DNA of 64,000 bases from Aurelia coerulea (GCA_039566865.1 CM076947.1:6951501-7015500); one strand, 5' to 3'. Numbered from the stretch's first letter, positions 1 to 12,400 are shown. Notes: generated from the letters alone by a model not told the origin. Program-made: numbers and translations.

Positions 1-973
1 ACTGTCAAATTCCCCCCCTGTTTATCCTGAATTAACAAAGGTAAGGACTCTGGGTTTTTGTTCAATTCATATGTTTTTGCCTCAAAACAACAAGAAATTA
101 AAGGGACTGTTTCATTTGCCACACCTTACACATGTCATCTTTTGGTTGGCCTTTGTTGTTGCCATTTAAATGACCCATGGGAATGGATACAACAAAGGCA
201 ACCAAGTGCTGGCAGTAATCAATAACTTGTATTTGCACTGGTAGCGAAGCTAAAAGATGGTTGAATTACAGTGAATCAATGGATGAATCTTGAAGAGAGA
301 TTAGCACCAATACCTATCCAAACAGGAATATTTATATTCAAATAGGATCAATAAATTTCTTTGAAAGGGAATTGAGAGCCTTAATGCATCATCAGGATGG
401 ATTTAAATGAAGTATGTGGACAATTATTTCATGGAATACTGTAATCACTCATTCGCAGCAGCTATGATTATGCAGTGAGCATTTTGTTTGATACATTTAA
501 TTTCAAAAAGTCAATTGATTGCTTTAGCCTTCCAACAGAAAATGGCAGCAACAAAGTTCCCTAAATCATCCTATTTGGGAATAAAACATTACTCTTAACA
601 GAGCAATGTGAAACCAAGTTCTAAATCCAATTTCTATTAAACACTAAGGAAAACTATTCAAATGTTTGACTATATATAGAGTTAATCATTCATTACCCAC
701 ATGACACTGTCATCTATTTTTCTTGACATTAGCAGCTGCAAGGACTGACTCTTTGTACATACTAAAGTTCATTGTATGCTTTGCTGACATTGTCATCATG
801 CCCATCCTCAAAGCAACTTGCATCAGCTTCTTTTCTCTTGTGTTCAAGATGTCTTTTTGCCACAGTGCTCTTAATTCTGCTACATTCTATGTGAAAACAA
901 ATTAAATGACATGTCAATACCAAGATTATTAGATTATTAATGCATATGAATGATCTAAAATTGGTAAAGTGAT
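1..973. other. Non-coding AT-rich stretch
   Basis: I see no convincing gene, RNA or element here. The short open frames present lack domain-like sequence and splice context. It may be intron or intergenic DNA. Confidence 0.5.
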
Positions 974-1115
974 TTAAAGGGAGTACAAAGACCAGCAGCC
1001 TTTGCCGTCGTTTGTTTTTGTTTTTGAGAATTTCGTACAGTCAATTATTCTGGAAGCTGTGCAGAGCAAGTCACTGACTTCATACAAAGCATGCTGGTCT
1101 TTGTACTCCCTTTAA
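974..1115. mobile_element. Short TTAA-flanked foldback MITE
   Basis: A perfect inverted repeat of about 24 bp bounds this 142-bp unit: TTAAAGGGAGTACAAAGACC at the left and its reverse complement at the right. If the outer TTAA on each side is the target duplication, the element proper is 978-1111 and piggyBac-like insertion is suggested. It has no coding capacity. The short loop means it could also form a hairpin transcript. Confidence 0.65.
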
Positions 1116-4100
1116 TTCAATTATCCTGGAATGCAATAAACAATATCAAACTAGGTGAGACACTTTTTATGCCAGTTAAAATTAACCCAACCAACATGAA
1201 ACTTCTAATTTCACCTTATGTTCTATTCTTGAACCACCCTAATACTGTATGATTGTCCATTACATAATGGCATTACAATTGCACATAAGGAGTCCTAAAA
1301 ATAGTTGCCCTCCTGTTTGAACAGTGACAGAGAAACAAACCATTGTCTCATTGTGAATCATGTTAATGGAAATCACTTCCTTAAAGTCTAGCGTGGATGC
1401 GCATAATTTGCCTGACTTTTTCGTGATCAAAACACCTCAAAAATATGAATTTTCCAAAAATCTTTGCTTGAGATACCCTTGAAAAAGTAAGAAGTCTAGC
1501 AATGGAGGTATGTTCCATTTCTTCCATATTTTAAAACAAATTAGGTGTGAATGCACGTAACCGCTTGTCAATTTAAAATAGATTCATGTTCAAACTCAGC
1601 AAACCCTATAGTGTGGACCACATGATCTTGTCTTATGTTGGATACTTTCTCTTTGAACATCAAGAAAGTCATGCTTTCTACTAAGAAAGCAGACAAATAT
1701 GATTTTTCTTGTCTTTTCATGGAGTTCAAGCTCCAAACTATTGGAACTCAGTAAAAATGCAATTTTTTTGTGGATTTGGAGCTGCAGACAATGATCTTAA
1801 CAATAAACTGTTTTAGCTCTTTCTTTTGAACATTTCAGGTATTCCCTTTTTTCAGGAAAATGATGAGAGAAAATCAATACGTGCATACACAGAAATGAAA
1901 AAAACCTAAGTTATGGGCATTGTATATAATAGATACCATTTATAATTTTTATCAAATGGCACACATATCTACTAAGATCACCGGGTATTTTAGGTTATTT
2001 TGACTATAAGAAAGGTAGAAGCTAGTAATGAAAGATAAAAAACGGTTTCTTATATTAATGCCTCCATTTGAAAATGCAAATGACAATAAATTGGGTTAAT
2101 AATAAGGCTAAAAACAGATAGTATTGTCATCTTGCACTGATATAATCCATGCCCTGTTTTACATGAAGTTCAATGGTTTCACACCTGGCTAGCTTCACGA
2201 ATATAAGCTCCCATGTTGACCTATTTCCTAATCAATAACAAATGCAAATTCAAATAAGAAAATATGTCAATATTGTAACAGAAAATGCTGAACTAACTAA
2301 CTAACCTCAATGTAAAGAAACTACAAAATCACATAATTACCTGATGTTATATTTTGTAACTCTTCTGTTTGTCATATCTGCCCAAACCATATCTAATACA
2401 AGATGTTTTTCTCTTTTTTGTTGGAAGTACCATTTAATACCAGCTGCCAGAAAAGGGACGACACCTTACTGTATGTCAAATAGTGTATATATCTGAAATG
2501 GAAAAGTGTCAAAATTGAAAAATAAGGTAATAGCCAAATTTCGAAAGGTAAGAAAAAAAAATTGTATGGTAGATTTAAATCAAAGCATCAATAGTTTGAA
2601 AAATAGATCACTGTTGCAAAGTATCATTATCAAGACAGAACAGAAAAAACTATACATATTTTTCTACTAGGATATCATAGTCTTGATATGACTTACTGAC
2701 ATCAAACCTCCTCCTTGATCAAAAAGGCCATTATGTTACTGTTTTAGACCAAAATGTTCATTTGAATCAGTCATTCAGAAAATGCACTCTCTTTTTGTGC
2801 ATTCAACTCAGTATGCAGTAAAGTAATTTCCAAGTTAAATTTTGAATGTGCACAAAATCACATAATAGAAATATAGTTCATGTTTTGAGGGCACCTTTTC
2901 AAAATTTATATTTATACAGTGTATCTGGCTATATTTGCACGCGATTGGGTCAGTCTATATTCTTCATGTAGATCTAGAGGGTAGGGTTTGATGAATCATT
3001 AGTTATATAAAAAGAGGCTACTGTTTACATCTGCCATGTTAAGATCCAATATCCCCTGGAAACATGCATCTGTGTAGATGGGGGAGGAGGAGGGGGTCTA
3101 CTCTCTGCGTTGGTTGCATTTTTGTAAGACTGTGAAAAGAAATGTCATCAACGCACAAGTTCTTATGTGGTTAGAACACATTTTATTAATGGCTACACAT
3201 GCATAGAAAATATGTTCCCATACCACATCTACTGCAGTGCACTGCTAGGGGATGAAATCTTGCAAATCATGTAGAGAAAGTTACAAATTTGTTTGCAATG
3301 TCAATAATATGAACCAATTTGCATCACTCAGTCACTCTATGTTTATTCTGTTTGGTTTAGGAAACCAACCAAAAGAACTAGCAGATTTTGAATTGAAATT
3401 GTTCTTGTTATTGACTTTTATCCTCTTGAAATTTTTTCCACAGCTTCCTTAGGCCTGTTTTTGCTCACACTCCTTCACACTCACTTTCAAGCTTTTGAGG
3501 GCTATCTGCCTTTTATCTTTCCAGAGGCCTACCTAGGCCAAGAGGTACCTTATCTGCTTATTTTTTAACTTAACCTGCACCAATTAGTATTACACTTACG
3601 TTCAAACTGAAAGTCAATATTTCCCTGAAAGCCGGTAACCTTGTTTTCCAGTTATGGTCTTGTTGGTCGCAGCCTAATTTTCTCCATGCCATATTGTACT
3701 GCATTTTGGCCTAACTAGATGTAGCCTACAGTAAATTTTCAATATTTCCATCTAGAAAACTCAAAGCTTCAACCAGGAAAGAAGGTTTCAAGAAGGATAC
3801 TTACCTCTTGCTCTATGTCTTCTTTCTCAAGACCACTCCAGTATCTGATTGTCAATCCACATCTTTGCTGATACGATTCGATGCATGTTGCCCTAACCGC
3901 CGTTCTGCTTGCAACCCTTTGAAACTGAAAATGGCGCCACTTTTCACAAAACGGTTCAAGGACTAGCCTGCTAAATTGGGTCTGGCTAACAGGCTATTCA
4001 AGGACCTGCCAATGAAAAAGTGCGCGCCCTGGCGCAGTGCGCCGAACTACATTCTTTCTCAAATCCAAGGGCGGGTTCCCTATCAGCGGTTTCTTACATC

Positions 4101-4119
4101 TAATATCATCTATCATGGT
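1116..4119. other. Non-coding stretch, nothing recognised
   Basis: About 3 kb of AT-rich sequence without a supportable gene. Open frames are short and not domain-like. No strong inverted repeat was noticed by eye. Confidence 0.45.
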
Positions 4120-4225
4120 TACATTTTTGAGCCATTTTCCTACCAAAATTGTTTTAAGTGTTTTTGTTGTCCATTTTCAAATGTAAATAATCCGGAGGAC
4201 GGATGGCCGTTTATTTTTTGAATGT
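4120..4225 (+). repeat. Diverged copy of the 200-bp satellite unit
   Basis: This stretch carries the order of motifs seen in the 5.6-9.7 kb array: a GGACGGATGGCCGTT box, then a TTTTGAATGTACT box. The continuation of the unit (TGCAGTACTACCTTTCTCATG) resumes near 4621, after the AAGAAAC-type element. So an old monomer outside the main array was split by an insertion. Confidence 0.6.
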
Positions 4226-4615
4226 ACTACACTCATTTTTATTATAAGAAATCGCTTATAAGAAACGGTAGGCTCAATTTTTTTGAAAGTTAAGAAACAA
4301 CCCTACCTGGATTTAAAATCCTAAGAAACTTTTGCATTTCACAGTTTTAATTTTCCTATCGCAGTCAGAAATGTTTTGACACTGTATAGTTATAGCAACT
4401 TTTGGACATTATTTTGAGTGCGAATTATGCTATTGACTCGTTTTGAGATATAACTCAGTAACTTGGGAACCCTTTAGACAAGACAAGATTAACTTTACAC
4501 TTCTGGCATTAAAAATATAAGAAACAGGTCAGAAACTTTTGGTAGCAAAATGGCCCAAAAATATAAGAAACTGCCTACTTGCCCCTGACCTTAGTTTCAT
4601 ATTAAAAAATGTGTG
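4226..4615. mobile_element. AAGAAAC-motif MITE, copy 1
   Basis: A non-coding element with repeated TATAAGAAAC boxes in direct and inverted orientation. Its interior closely matches 53376-53752 (shared AAGAAACGGTAGGCT, then AAGAAACAACCCTACCT). Ends are ACACTCATTTTTATTATAAG at the left and a TTAGTTTCATATTAAAAAAT-type box at the right. It interrupts a diverged satellite monomer, which supports movement. The exact target duplication is not resolved; TA is likely. Confidence 0.6.
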
Positions 4616-4631
4616 TATTCTGCAGTACTAC

Positions 4632-4803
4632 CTTTCTCATGAACATAAGATCCTTTTGGATGATTACAAAGTACGACCTGAGCTAAGCAAGCATAAGAAA
4701 ACTGAATATTGATTTCTCCATAAGCCCAAATGATCGTTGATGCTGCTACAGTCAGAGAGATGAGTGTTGCTGCTAAAGTTGCCTTCAATAGAAAATCAAG
4801 CGC
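4632..4803 (-). CDS. Candidate exon with a hydrophobic helix, unrecognised
   Basis: On the minus strand an AG acceptor precedes an open stretch of about 57 codons ending at an AAAG|GTAGT donor. It encodes a hydrophobic run (LLKATLAATLISLTVAAS) followed by a cysteine-containing segment (YACLAQVVLCNHPKGS), as in a membrane-protein exon. No neighbouring exon was identified and the donor lies inside satellite-like sequence. It may be chance. Confidence 0.25.
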
Positions 4804-4815
4804 CTTGTAAAAGGA

Positions 4816-5639
4816 CAAGAATCGTTTGAAAGCAATATTTTGATCTTTATGTCAAACGAGGATGATACGCAAAAAATCAAAAGTCATTACCCCCAGTTTG
4901 CTTAGTTCGTGCATGAAACTATTGGTGCATCTGTCTCAAATTAGATGTCATGTGAGATTTACGATAACGCAAAAATGCTTACGCGGAACCCTGCAGGATG
5001 TTTCTATTCGCGGGCTTCTAATTTGAGGCAAGCAGTCACGAAGATAACCTCTGTGCAGAATCATATGCATGGAGATCTTTTGGTTCAGTGTGACCACGTG
5101 CCTTCTCCCAGTCAATGCGCCATTGTTTGCTGTAATTCTGCACCTTTCCTCTCAACTTCACCTGCGACATTTGCATCTGTAGCTGTGTAGGAGGGGGGTC
5201 CTTCTACCTTCGGTGATGCTGCGAATGCTAGCCTCTGTGCAGGCCGCCGGTTACATCATCCTCTAAACTTGACTTATTTGCATAATGAATACTATCAATA
5301 AGTGGCTAATGATGCGTTCGTTCTAGAAAACGATTGTTTCAACATAATTAAGCTGCTAATGAAGTCAAGAACGTGCCAATTCTGGGTAAATTTGTTGTTG
5401 TGCCAGGGTAAACATCGTGGTGATTTATCCATCTTATGGTGTCAAATCTGTCTAACATGAAATAAGCCGACGTCAAATGTTGCTATAGGATCGCGGGAAA
5501 CTTCTGTCTTGTATGCGCTTTCTGTGGGCTTTCTTTATTTCAGTGCCAATTAGCAGAGATAAAACGTTAATCAATTGCTTTAACGAGCGTGACGGACTTT
5601 CTTTCTTTCTTTCTTTCTTTCTGACTGACCTGGAGCCCC
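4816..5639. other. Intergenic stretch with a TTTC microsatellite
   Basis: No gene is supported. A run of TTTC units lies at about 5598-5622. The open frames here are not domain-like. Confidence 0.5.
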
Positions 5640-7346
5640 CTCTTAGATTACAAAGTACTTTGTAATCAAAAAGTACCCACTTTTCTCCAAGAGCAATATT
5701 TGCGACTCGTAAAGCCATTTAAATGGGCATATTTTTACAATTTTGTTAACAAAATTTTGAAATTTCAATAACCTTTGGAACGGACGGCCGTTGATTTTCT
5801 AATGTACTTTTGCAGTACATATCTTTCTCGTGAAAAGTACCTACCTTTCTCTACAGGCAATATTTGAAGTATTTTGACTCAAAAATCCATTTCAATTGTA
5901 CATTCTATTCAATTTATTTATGAATAAGCATTTTTGTACCCTTTGGTTAACAAAATTTTGAAATTTGAATAATCATTCGGACGGACGGCCGTTGACTTTT
6001 GAAGGTACTTTGCAGTACCTACCTTTCTCATGAAAAGTACATACCTTTCTCTACAGGCAATATTTGAAGTATTTTGACTCAAAAATCCATTTCAATTGTA
6101 CATTCTATTCAATTTATTTATGAATTGGCATTTTTGTACCCTTTGGTTAACAAAATTTTGAAATTGGAATAATCATTCGGACAGACGATCGTTGACTTTT
6201 GAAGGTACTTTGCAGTACCTACCTTTCTCGTGAAAAGTACCTACCTTTCTCTACAGGCAATATTTGAAGTATTTTGACTCAAAAAGCCATTTCAATTGTA
6301 CATTCTATTCAATTTATTTATGAATAGGCATTTTTGTACCCTTTGGTTAACAAAATTTTGAAATTTGAATAATCATTCGGACGGACGGCCGTTGACTTTT
6401 GAAGGTACTTTGCAGTACCTACCTTTCTCATGAAAAGTACCTACCTTTCTCTACAGGCAATATTTGAAGTATTTTGACTCAAAAAGCCATTTCAATTGTA
6501 CATTCTATTCAATTTATTTATGAATAGGCATTTTTGTACCCTTTGGTTAATAAAATTTTGAAATTTGAATAATCATTCGGACGGACGGCCGTTGACTTTT
6601 GAAGGTACTTTGCAGTACCTACCTTTCTCATGAAGAGTACCTACCTTTCTCTACAGACAATATTTGAAGTATTTTGACTCGAAAAGCCATTTCAATTGTA
6701 CATTCTATTCAATTTATTTATGAATAGGCATTTTTGTACCCTTTGGTTAACAACATTTTGAAATTGGAATAATCATTCGGACGGACGGCCGTTGACTTTT
6801 GAAGGTACTTTGCAGTGCCTACCTTTCTCATGAAAAGTACCTACCTTTCTCTACAGGCAATATTTGACGTATTTTGACTCAAAAAGCCATTTCAATTGTA
6901 CATTCTATTCAATTTATTTATCAATAAGCATTTTTGTACCCTTTGGTTAATAAAATTTTGAAATTGGAATAATCATTCGGACGGACGGCCGTTGACTTTT
7001 GAAGGTACTTTGCAGTACCTACTTTTCTCATGAAAAGTACCTACCTTTCTCTACAGGCAATATTTGAAGTATTTTGACTCAAAAAGCCATTTCAATTGTA
7101 CATTCTATTCAATTTATTTATGAATAGGCATTTTTGTACCCTTTGGTTAATAAAATTTTGAAATTGGAATAATCATTCGGACGGACGGCCGTTGACTTTT
7201 GAAGGTACTTTGCAGTACCTACCTTTCTCATGAAAAGTACCTACCTTTCTCTACAGGCAATATTTGAAGTATTTTGACTCGAAAAGCCATTTCAATTGTA
7301 CATTCTATTCAATTGATTTATAAATAGGCATTTTTGTACCCTTTGG
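5640..7346 (+). repeat. 200-bp tandem satellite, left part
   Basis: The box GGACGGACGGCCGTTGAC recurs at 5979, 6379, 6579, 6779, 6979 and 7179 (altered at 6179): an exact 200-bp period. A decayed first unit starts near 5640. Each unit contains a short internal duplication (GTACCTACCTTTCTC twice, about 24 bp apart) and a TTTGGTTAACAAAATTTTG box. Inner units are nearly identical and the outermost most diverged, as expected from unequal exchange. Open frames in it are repeats read in one phase, not genes. Confidence 0.95.
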
Positions 7347-8620
7347 TTAACCCTATCCAGACTGGGGGGGGGCTCATTCAGCCCCCCCCCACCTACTTAA
7401 CTGAGCACTGCTCCAAATTGGTTCAACGAACCAGGAAATTATTTTTTGACTTTTAGTTTCTATCCTTTTGAAGTGTGAATTTGTGTGAAATTTTGAAAAA
7501 AAAATTTAGGGGGCCGGGGGGTGGCTGTTTTTTTCAGAGTGGTCGGGGCCAACTTTTAGGTAAGCTGTTTATGGGTGTAATTCCAGATCACCTCATAATC
7601 CTTTGATAATATCCATTTTCATTTGTGAACTTATAATTTGTAAGGTCTCTTTAATTTTTTCCAAGAACAATAGAACAATTATGTGTCACGTGACTTCATC
7701 AATGACGTCATCTTTAAGAAAATGGCAAAAATTAGTTTGCGGACATTCTGCAAGGATATGTCGACCCCAAATGTTTTACAGCAGCAATAAATAGATTAAA
7801 ACTGATCAGCAGGGTTGTTTCCACCTAAGCTGTGTAATTTTGTTTGAATTTTGTGCATCATTGGCCGCAAACGGTATAAGATTCCCCGGGGGTATCCTCA
7901 CATAGTACTACTAACGGTCAGTTTGTATGCATATCTTGAGAATCTGCTTCACAGTGAGACTTTTTTGACTTGAAAGTGTTTAGTTTGTCAAGATATTATC
8001 AAAATTCCACCAAATAACTATCCTCAATCCCCTTTTTCCCCCTTCCTTCTTCCTTACAACTCATTTGCTTACTACTGGGAAAAAATGCTGATGTCAGCAT
8101 TTTTTCTCAATGATCAAAACAAAAGTTTCAAAAGGAAAAATGAAGTATGCAACGATCACTTATCATCGAAGTAGTTTTCATTGTAAACTATGGAGAAATT
8201 CTCTAATATGGCTGCATTTGTCATTTTTCAGAAAAACAAGATTTTTAATCTCTTTGTCCGCCATCTTGAATTTGCGAAAATCAAATTTTTCACTTTATAA
8301 GTATATTTTCACCTTCTAACAATGCTTTGATAGGCATAATTTGGTTTCATGAATCATTCTTAGAAAATTATAAAGATTTAAAAAAAAGTTGTTTTTTTCA
8401 TTTTTTTCGTGGACACGTGCCAGTTGGTCCTGAATAATTATGATGTCATATCTATTTTTAGATTTTTTTTTACTAGAAATGATAGATCATATGTACGGCT
8501 ACCTGCATGGTGAGTTTCGTCTTCGTAAGTGAAGGAATGGCGATTTTAGAGAAGGGGGGCTGAATGAGCCCCCCCCCCAGTCTTCTAGTAGCTCAAAAAG
8601 CCCAGTCTGGATAGGGTTAA
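7347..8620. mobile_element. TTAA-flanked piggyBac-like non-autonomous element 1
   Basis: The element proper is 7351-8616 (1,266 bp), with TTAA at 7347-7350 and 8617-8620. Ends are inverted: CCCTATCCAGACTGG at the left and CCAGTCTGGATAGGG at the right. Internally there are G/C homopolymer runs beside both ends, a TCACGTGA palindrome (7686-7693) and a full TGACGTCA (7703-7710). TTAA targets and CCC termini fit the piggyBac superfamily. No transposase frame is present, so it would need one in trans. It sits in a satellite monomer. Confidence 0.85.
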
Positions 8621-9690
8621 CAAAATTTAGAAATTTGAATAATCATTTGGATGGACGGCCGTTGACTTTTGAAGGTACTTTGCAGTACCTACCTTTCTCG
8701 TCAAAAGTACCTACCTTTCTCTACAGGCAATATTTGAAGTATTTTGACTCAAAAATCCATTTCAATTGCACTTTCTATTCAATTTATTTATGAATTGGCA
8801 TTTTTGTATCCTTTGGTTAACAAAATTTTGAAATTGGAATAATCATTCGGACGGACGGCCGTTGACTTTTGAAGGTACTTTGCAGTACCTACCTTTCTCA
8901 TGAAAAGTACCTACCTTTCTCTACAGACAATATTTGAAGTATTTTGACTCGAAAAGCCATTTCAATTGTACATTCTATTCAATTTATTTATGAATAGGCA
9001 TTTTTGTACCCTTTGGTTAATAAAATTTTGAAATTTGAATAATCATTCGGACGGACGGCCGTTGACTTTTGAAGGTACTTTGCAGTACCTACCTTTCTCA
9101 TGAAGAGTACCTACCTTTCTCTACAGACAATATTTGAAGTATTTTGACTCGAAAAGCCATTTCAATTGTACATTCTATTCAATTTATTTATGAATAGGCA
9201 TTTTTGTACTCTTTGGTTAACAAAATTTTGAAATTTTAATAATCATTCGGACGGACGGCCGTTGACTTTTGAAGGTACTTTGCAGTACCTACCTTTCTCG
9301 TGAAATGTACCTACCTTTCTCTACAGGCAATATTTGAAGTATTTTGACTCAAAAAGCCATTTCAATTGTACATTCTATTCAATTTATTTATGAATAGGCA
9401 TTTTTGTACCCTTTGGTTAACAAAATTTTGAAATTTGATTAATCATTTGGACGGACGGCCGTTGACTTTTGAATGTACTTTGCAGTACCTACCTTTCTCG
9501 TGAAAAGTACCTACCTTTCTCTACAGGCAATATTTGAAGTATTTTGACTCAAAAAGCCATTTCAATTGTACATTCTATTCAATTTATTTATGAATAGGCA
9601 TTTTTGTACCCTTTGGTTAATAAAATTTTGAAATTGGAATAATCATTCGGACGGACGGCCGTTGACTTTTGAAGGAACTTTGCTGTACTT
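8617..9690 (+). repeat. 200-bp tandem satellite, right part
   Basis: The same GGACGGACGGCCGTTGAC box recurs at 8649 (variant), 8849, 9049, 9249, 9449 (variant) and 9649. The distance from 7179 to 8649 is 1,470 bp; subtracting the 1,266-bp element and one TTAA leaves exactly 200 bp. Both parts are therefore one array of about 20 units' worth of positions spanning roughly 2.8 kb of satellite. The last unit decays after about 9690. Confidence 0.95.
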
Positions 9691-9699
9691 TAACAATGT

Positions 9700-9850
9700 T
9701 ACCCTCCTTTTGATGGACGGTCAATGCTTTCAAATGAGAAACCCACAGCCTCTCAAGTGTATTTTTACGCAAGAAGTTATCAAAATTGTCGGCTCCATCC
9801 TTTTTCCAAGTTAGTGCATCCAGAAATAGCACATTTCTGGGTTTGATAAC
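9700..9850 (-). other. Possible coding remnant beside the satellite
   Basis: The minus strand reads through about 50 codons with protein-like composition (NVLFLDALTWKKDG, then LERLWVSHLKALTVHQKEGN). I do not recognise it. No good splice sites or partner exon were found, so it could be an old gene fragment or chance. Confidence 0.2.
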
Positions 9851-9869
9851 AGTCAAACTGTGTTAGTGA

Positions 9870-10190
9870 GAAGAGGCTTGGGTCTATTGAGTCGGTTCAT
9901 TCAAGCAAGATAAAATAAATTCAAGTGAAGGACAGCTAACAAATTTCATCGGAAAATTTTTTAAACTTTCAGGACATTTCTAGATATTTACAATTTATGT
10001 GAAAGTAACTATGATATTTACCAATATATTTCAGGAGATTTCCATTAATTGTAAAGTTCGTAAAGACCTTTACAACTTGTAAAGTCCTGCATAAATCAAA
10101 TATCATATTTCAAGGATATTTACAGTGGTATCAAATTTGTTGTAAATGCCTAATTCTATGCAGTGTCATTGTGTAGGTTGTGTAGGTCAT
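9870..10190. other. Non-coding spacer
   Basis: AT-rich DNA between the satellite and the LINE remnant. Nothing recognised. Confidence 0.5.
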
Positions 10191-10194
10191 TCAG

Positions 10195-12010
10195 TTCAGT
10201 TCATCCATTTTTAAAATTCCACTACTACATACAAAAATCCTTTAAAAATGCAACAATTAACAAAAATTATAACAAGATTACAAGAGACAACAAAAAGAAA
10301 ACCTATTATGATATTGTTTGATCAGAAAGACTTTTTAGATAGAGTGATTGAGATTGATTGATACACGAAACATTTTTGGAAAATTGCTAGTAATTGGTGG
10401 AGAACAAATGTAATTTAAGTCTCTTACAAAAACTAATCAATGTAGGAGATGTTTTGATGTTGAACGGAATGTTGTTCAAAGATTTCGCCCCAGCATATCT
10501 AACAGGTCTTAAACCATATTGCAAGGTGTTGTGCTGTGTCATAAATATACCAGCCTCACGAGCCTGCCTTGTATCATACTGATGAACATCTGGAATCATT
10601 GCAAAAAAAATTATGAAAATAAGGTGGAGAGAGCCTATTAACAGGGTCGTAGACAAATGAAAGCAGCTTTAAATCCGGTATTGCTAAACTATGGAATCAC
10701 CCAAAATGATCCAAAACGAACCAAAATGACCCAAAATGACCCAAAAAGACTCCAATTATCATCATTAGATCTGATCGGCAGCGGCAAACAGCTTGACTTG
10801 GCAGAGCAGTTGCATATTGTCATGTACAAAAATGCTACCAGATGATTAAAATTATGAAATTATTATTATGAAACTATTAGAGTCTGCAGGAGTAGAACAA
10901 CAGGTGGGGTGAAAATTTGTCATTTTTATTGCTAAAGATGGTAAATCATTAACTGTTCAGTCAGCATTTAATTCTTCGAGGCAGGTGGATCTGACAGAGG
11001 CAGGTTCAGAATAAACGAATGCTGGAGAAGAAAAATGTCAAAAATTGGTCTGAAATTGGCATTAGGCATTTAGCTTGCTTTTTACAGTTATTGATGCATC
11101 AATACGACACTGCCAATGAACAGTGTTGCATTAAATCCAATTCAGGCCTCTGTTCACGATTTATTGGTTCATTGGGTGGTCCCTCTGGCTCTGTTTGGGT
11201 CATTTTTAGCGTGTTTTGGGTTGTTCTGGATCATTTTAGCTCGTGTTTGGGTCGTTCTGGGTCATTCTAGCTCGTTTTTTGGTTGTTCTGGTCCATTTTG
11301 GTTCTTTTTGGATCATTTTGGCTCGTTTTGGATCATTTTGGCTGATTCCATAGTTTAGTAACACCGCTTTAAATCAAGTAAATCATACAGTTTAAGAATT
11401 TTCAAGTCAGAGAAGATTGGAGAAGATGGAGGTGTAAAGTTCCGGAAAGCAATAGCTCTAACAACTTTCTTTTGCAGAAGATATATTGGTTTAGTGTGGA
11501 TATCATAGGTAAGACCCCAAACAATGATTCCGTATTGTATAATGGAAGAGAATAAAGAGTAATACAATGAAACTAAAACATTTGTAGGTAGAAGATGCCT
11601 TATTTAAAAAAATATACCACATGTTCTTGCTAGTTTTTTGAAAGTTCACTTAAGTGATACTTCCAGCTAAGATGTTCGTCCAAAAGAAGTCCATGACACT
11701 TTACATATTTAACCTGTCTGACAGGCTCCTTACCAATCTTTATGTTTATAGTTTCATCCAAAGAATTTTTCAAGAGTGAAAAATGATATAGTTAGTTTTA
11801 TCCACATTTAATGCAAGTTTGCTAGCATCAAGCCACCTCTTGACCTCATTAAGTTCTTTGTTGACAACCTTTTGTAGTTTTTTCAGACTATCAGATTCAA
11901 AGTAGATGTTTGTGTCATCAGCAAACAGATAGAAAGATAGTTTGTTAGATGAGTTTGGAAGGACAGGGCCATGTGGTACACCACATGTAACACTACGATG
12001 ACTTGAATTG
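10195..12010 (-). pseudogene. Decayed CR1-like LINE, 3' half, minus strand
   Basis: Read on the minus strand from 12010 downward this is a reverse-transcriptase tail related to the element at 31.5-33.4 kb. Visible are a damaged B motif (CGVPHGPVLP), the catalytic C motif FADDTNIYFESD (about 11905-11940), a thumb-like stretch (LLLDEHLSWKYHLSEL), then SLFSSIIQYGIIVWGLTYD and, past a nested insertion, HQYDTRQAREAGIF and LQYGLRPVRYAGAKSLNNI. Frameshifts, stops and an internal deletion make it non-functional. The 5' portion (endonuclease, fingers) is missing. Confidence 0.8.
10667..11375. mobile_element. TIR element with CCAAAATGAC arrays, inside the LINE
   Basis: The element proper is 10676-11366 (691 bp). 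It is flanked by a 9-bp direct repeat CTTTAAATC (10667-10675 and 11367-11375) and bounded by CGGTATTGCTAAACTATGG against CCATAGTTTAGTAACACCG. Just inside each end is a degenerate array of about 10-bp units (CCAAAATGAC at the left; the complement, longer, at the right). A 9-bp duplication is typical of Mutator-like elements. There is no transposase. The LINE's coding sequence continues on both sides. Confidence 0.75.
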
Positions 12011-12017
12011 TGACCAT

Positions 12018-12400
12018 TTACAGATACATATTATTTTCTATTGTTAAGGTATGAGTTGAACCAGATCTATCTTTTTCCAGCAAAGTTGCGAAACTAGAAC
12101 TATAGTATTTATATGCTATCATCAGGGCTCTCTCGTGCAGCCTATTGATTTTGTTGTTCATCTTTCTGCTATGAAACATCCAAACCAACGGACAGTATTG
12201 GAATTGGCTAGTCACAAATGCTCTCATTAAAAGTCTCAATTTATCAGTACCTAGGTATGCTGACATGCGTGACAAAGCAAAGAGTTTGTTACCAACCTTT
12301 TGACAAATATTACTTATGTGCTTTCAAAGATAAGATTTGCGTCAATCAAAACTCCTAACAGCTTTTCCTCCTTTTAATTATTAACGGCACAGTTGAGGCA
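12018..12400 (-). pseudogene. Second LINE fragment (RT C-terminal region)
   Basis: The minus strand encodes LMRAFVTSQFQYCPLVWMFHSRKMNNKINRLHERALMI, split here as AFVTSQFQYCPLVWMFHSRK and NNKINRLHERALMI. This is a recognisable post-RT segment of a non-LTR element different from the CR1-like copy downstream of it. It is short and ends in stops; only this piece remains. Confidence 0.65.

Noticed and set aside
5640..9690. Regular 200-bp repeat considered as a CRISPR-like or gene array
   Set aside because: Units are contiguous and 200 bp with no repeat-spacer structure, and the host is an animal; it is a satellite.
11019..11358. Plus-strand frames with WVVL/GSFW repeats
   Set aside because: Translations of the CCAAAATGAC-complement array at the right end of the nested element.
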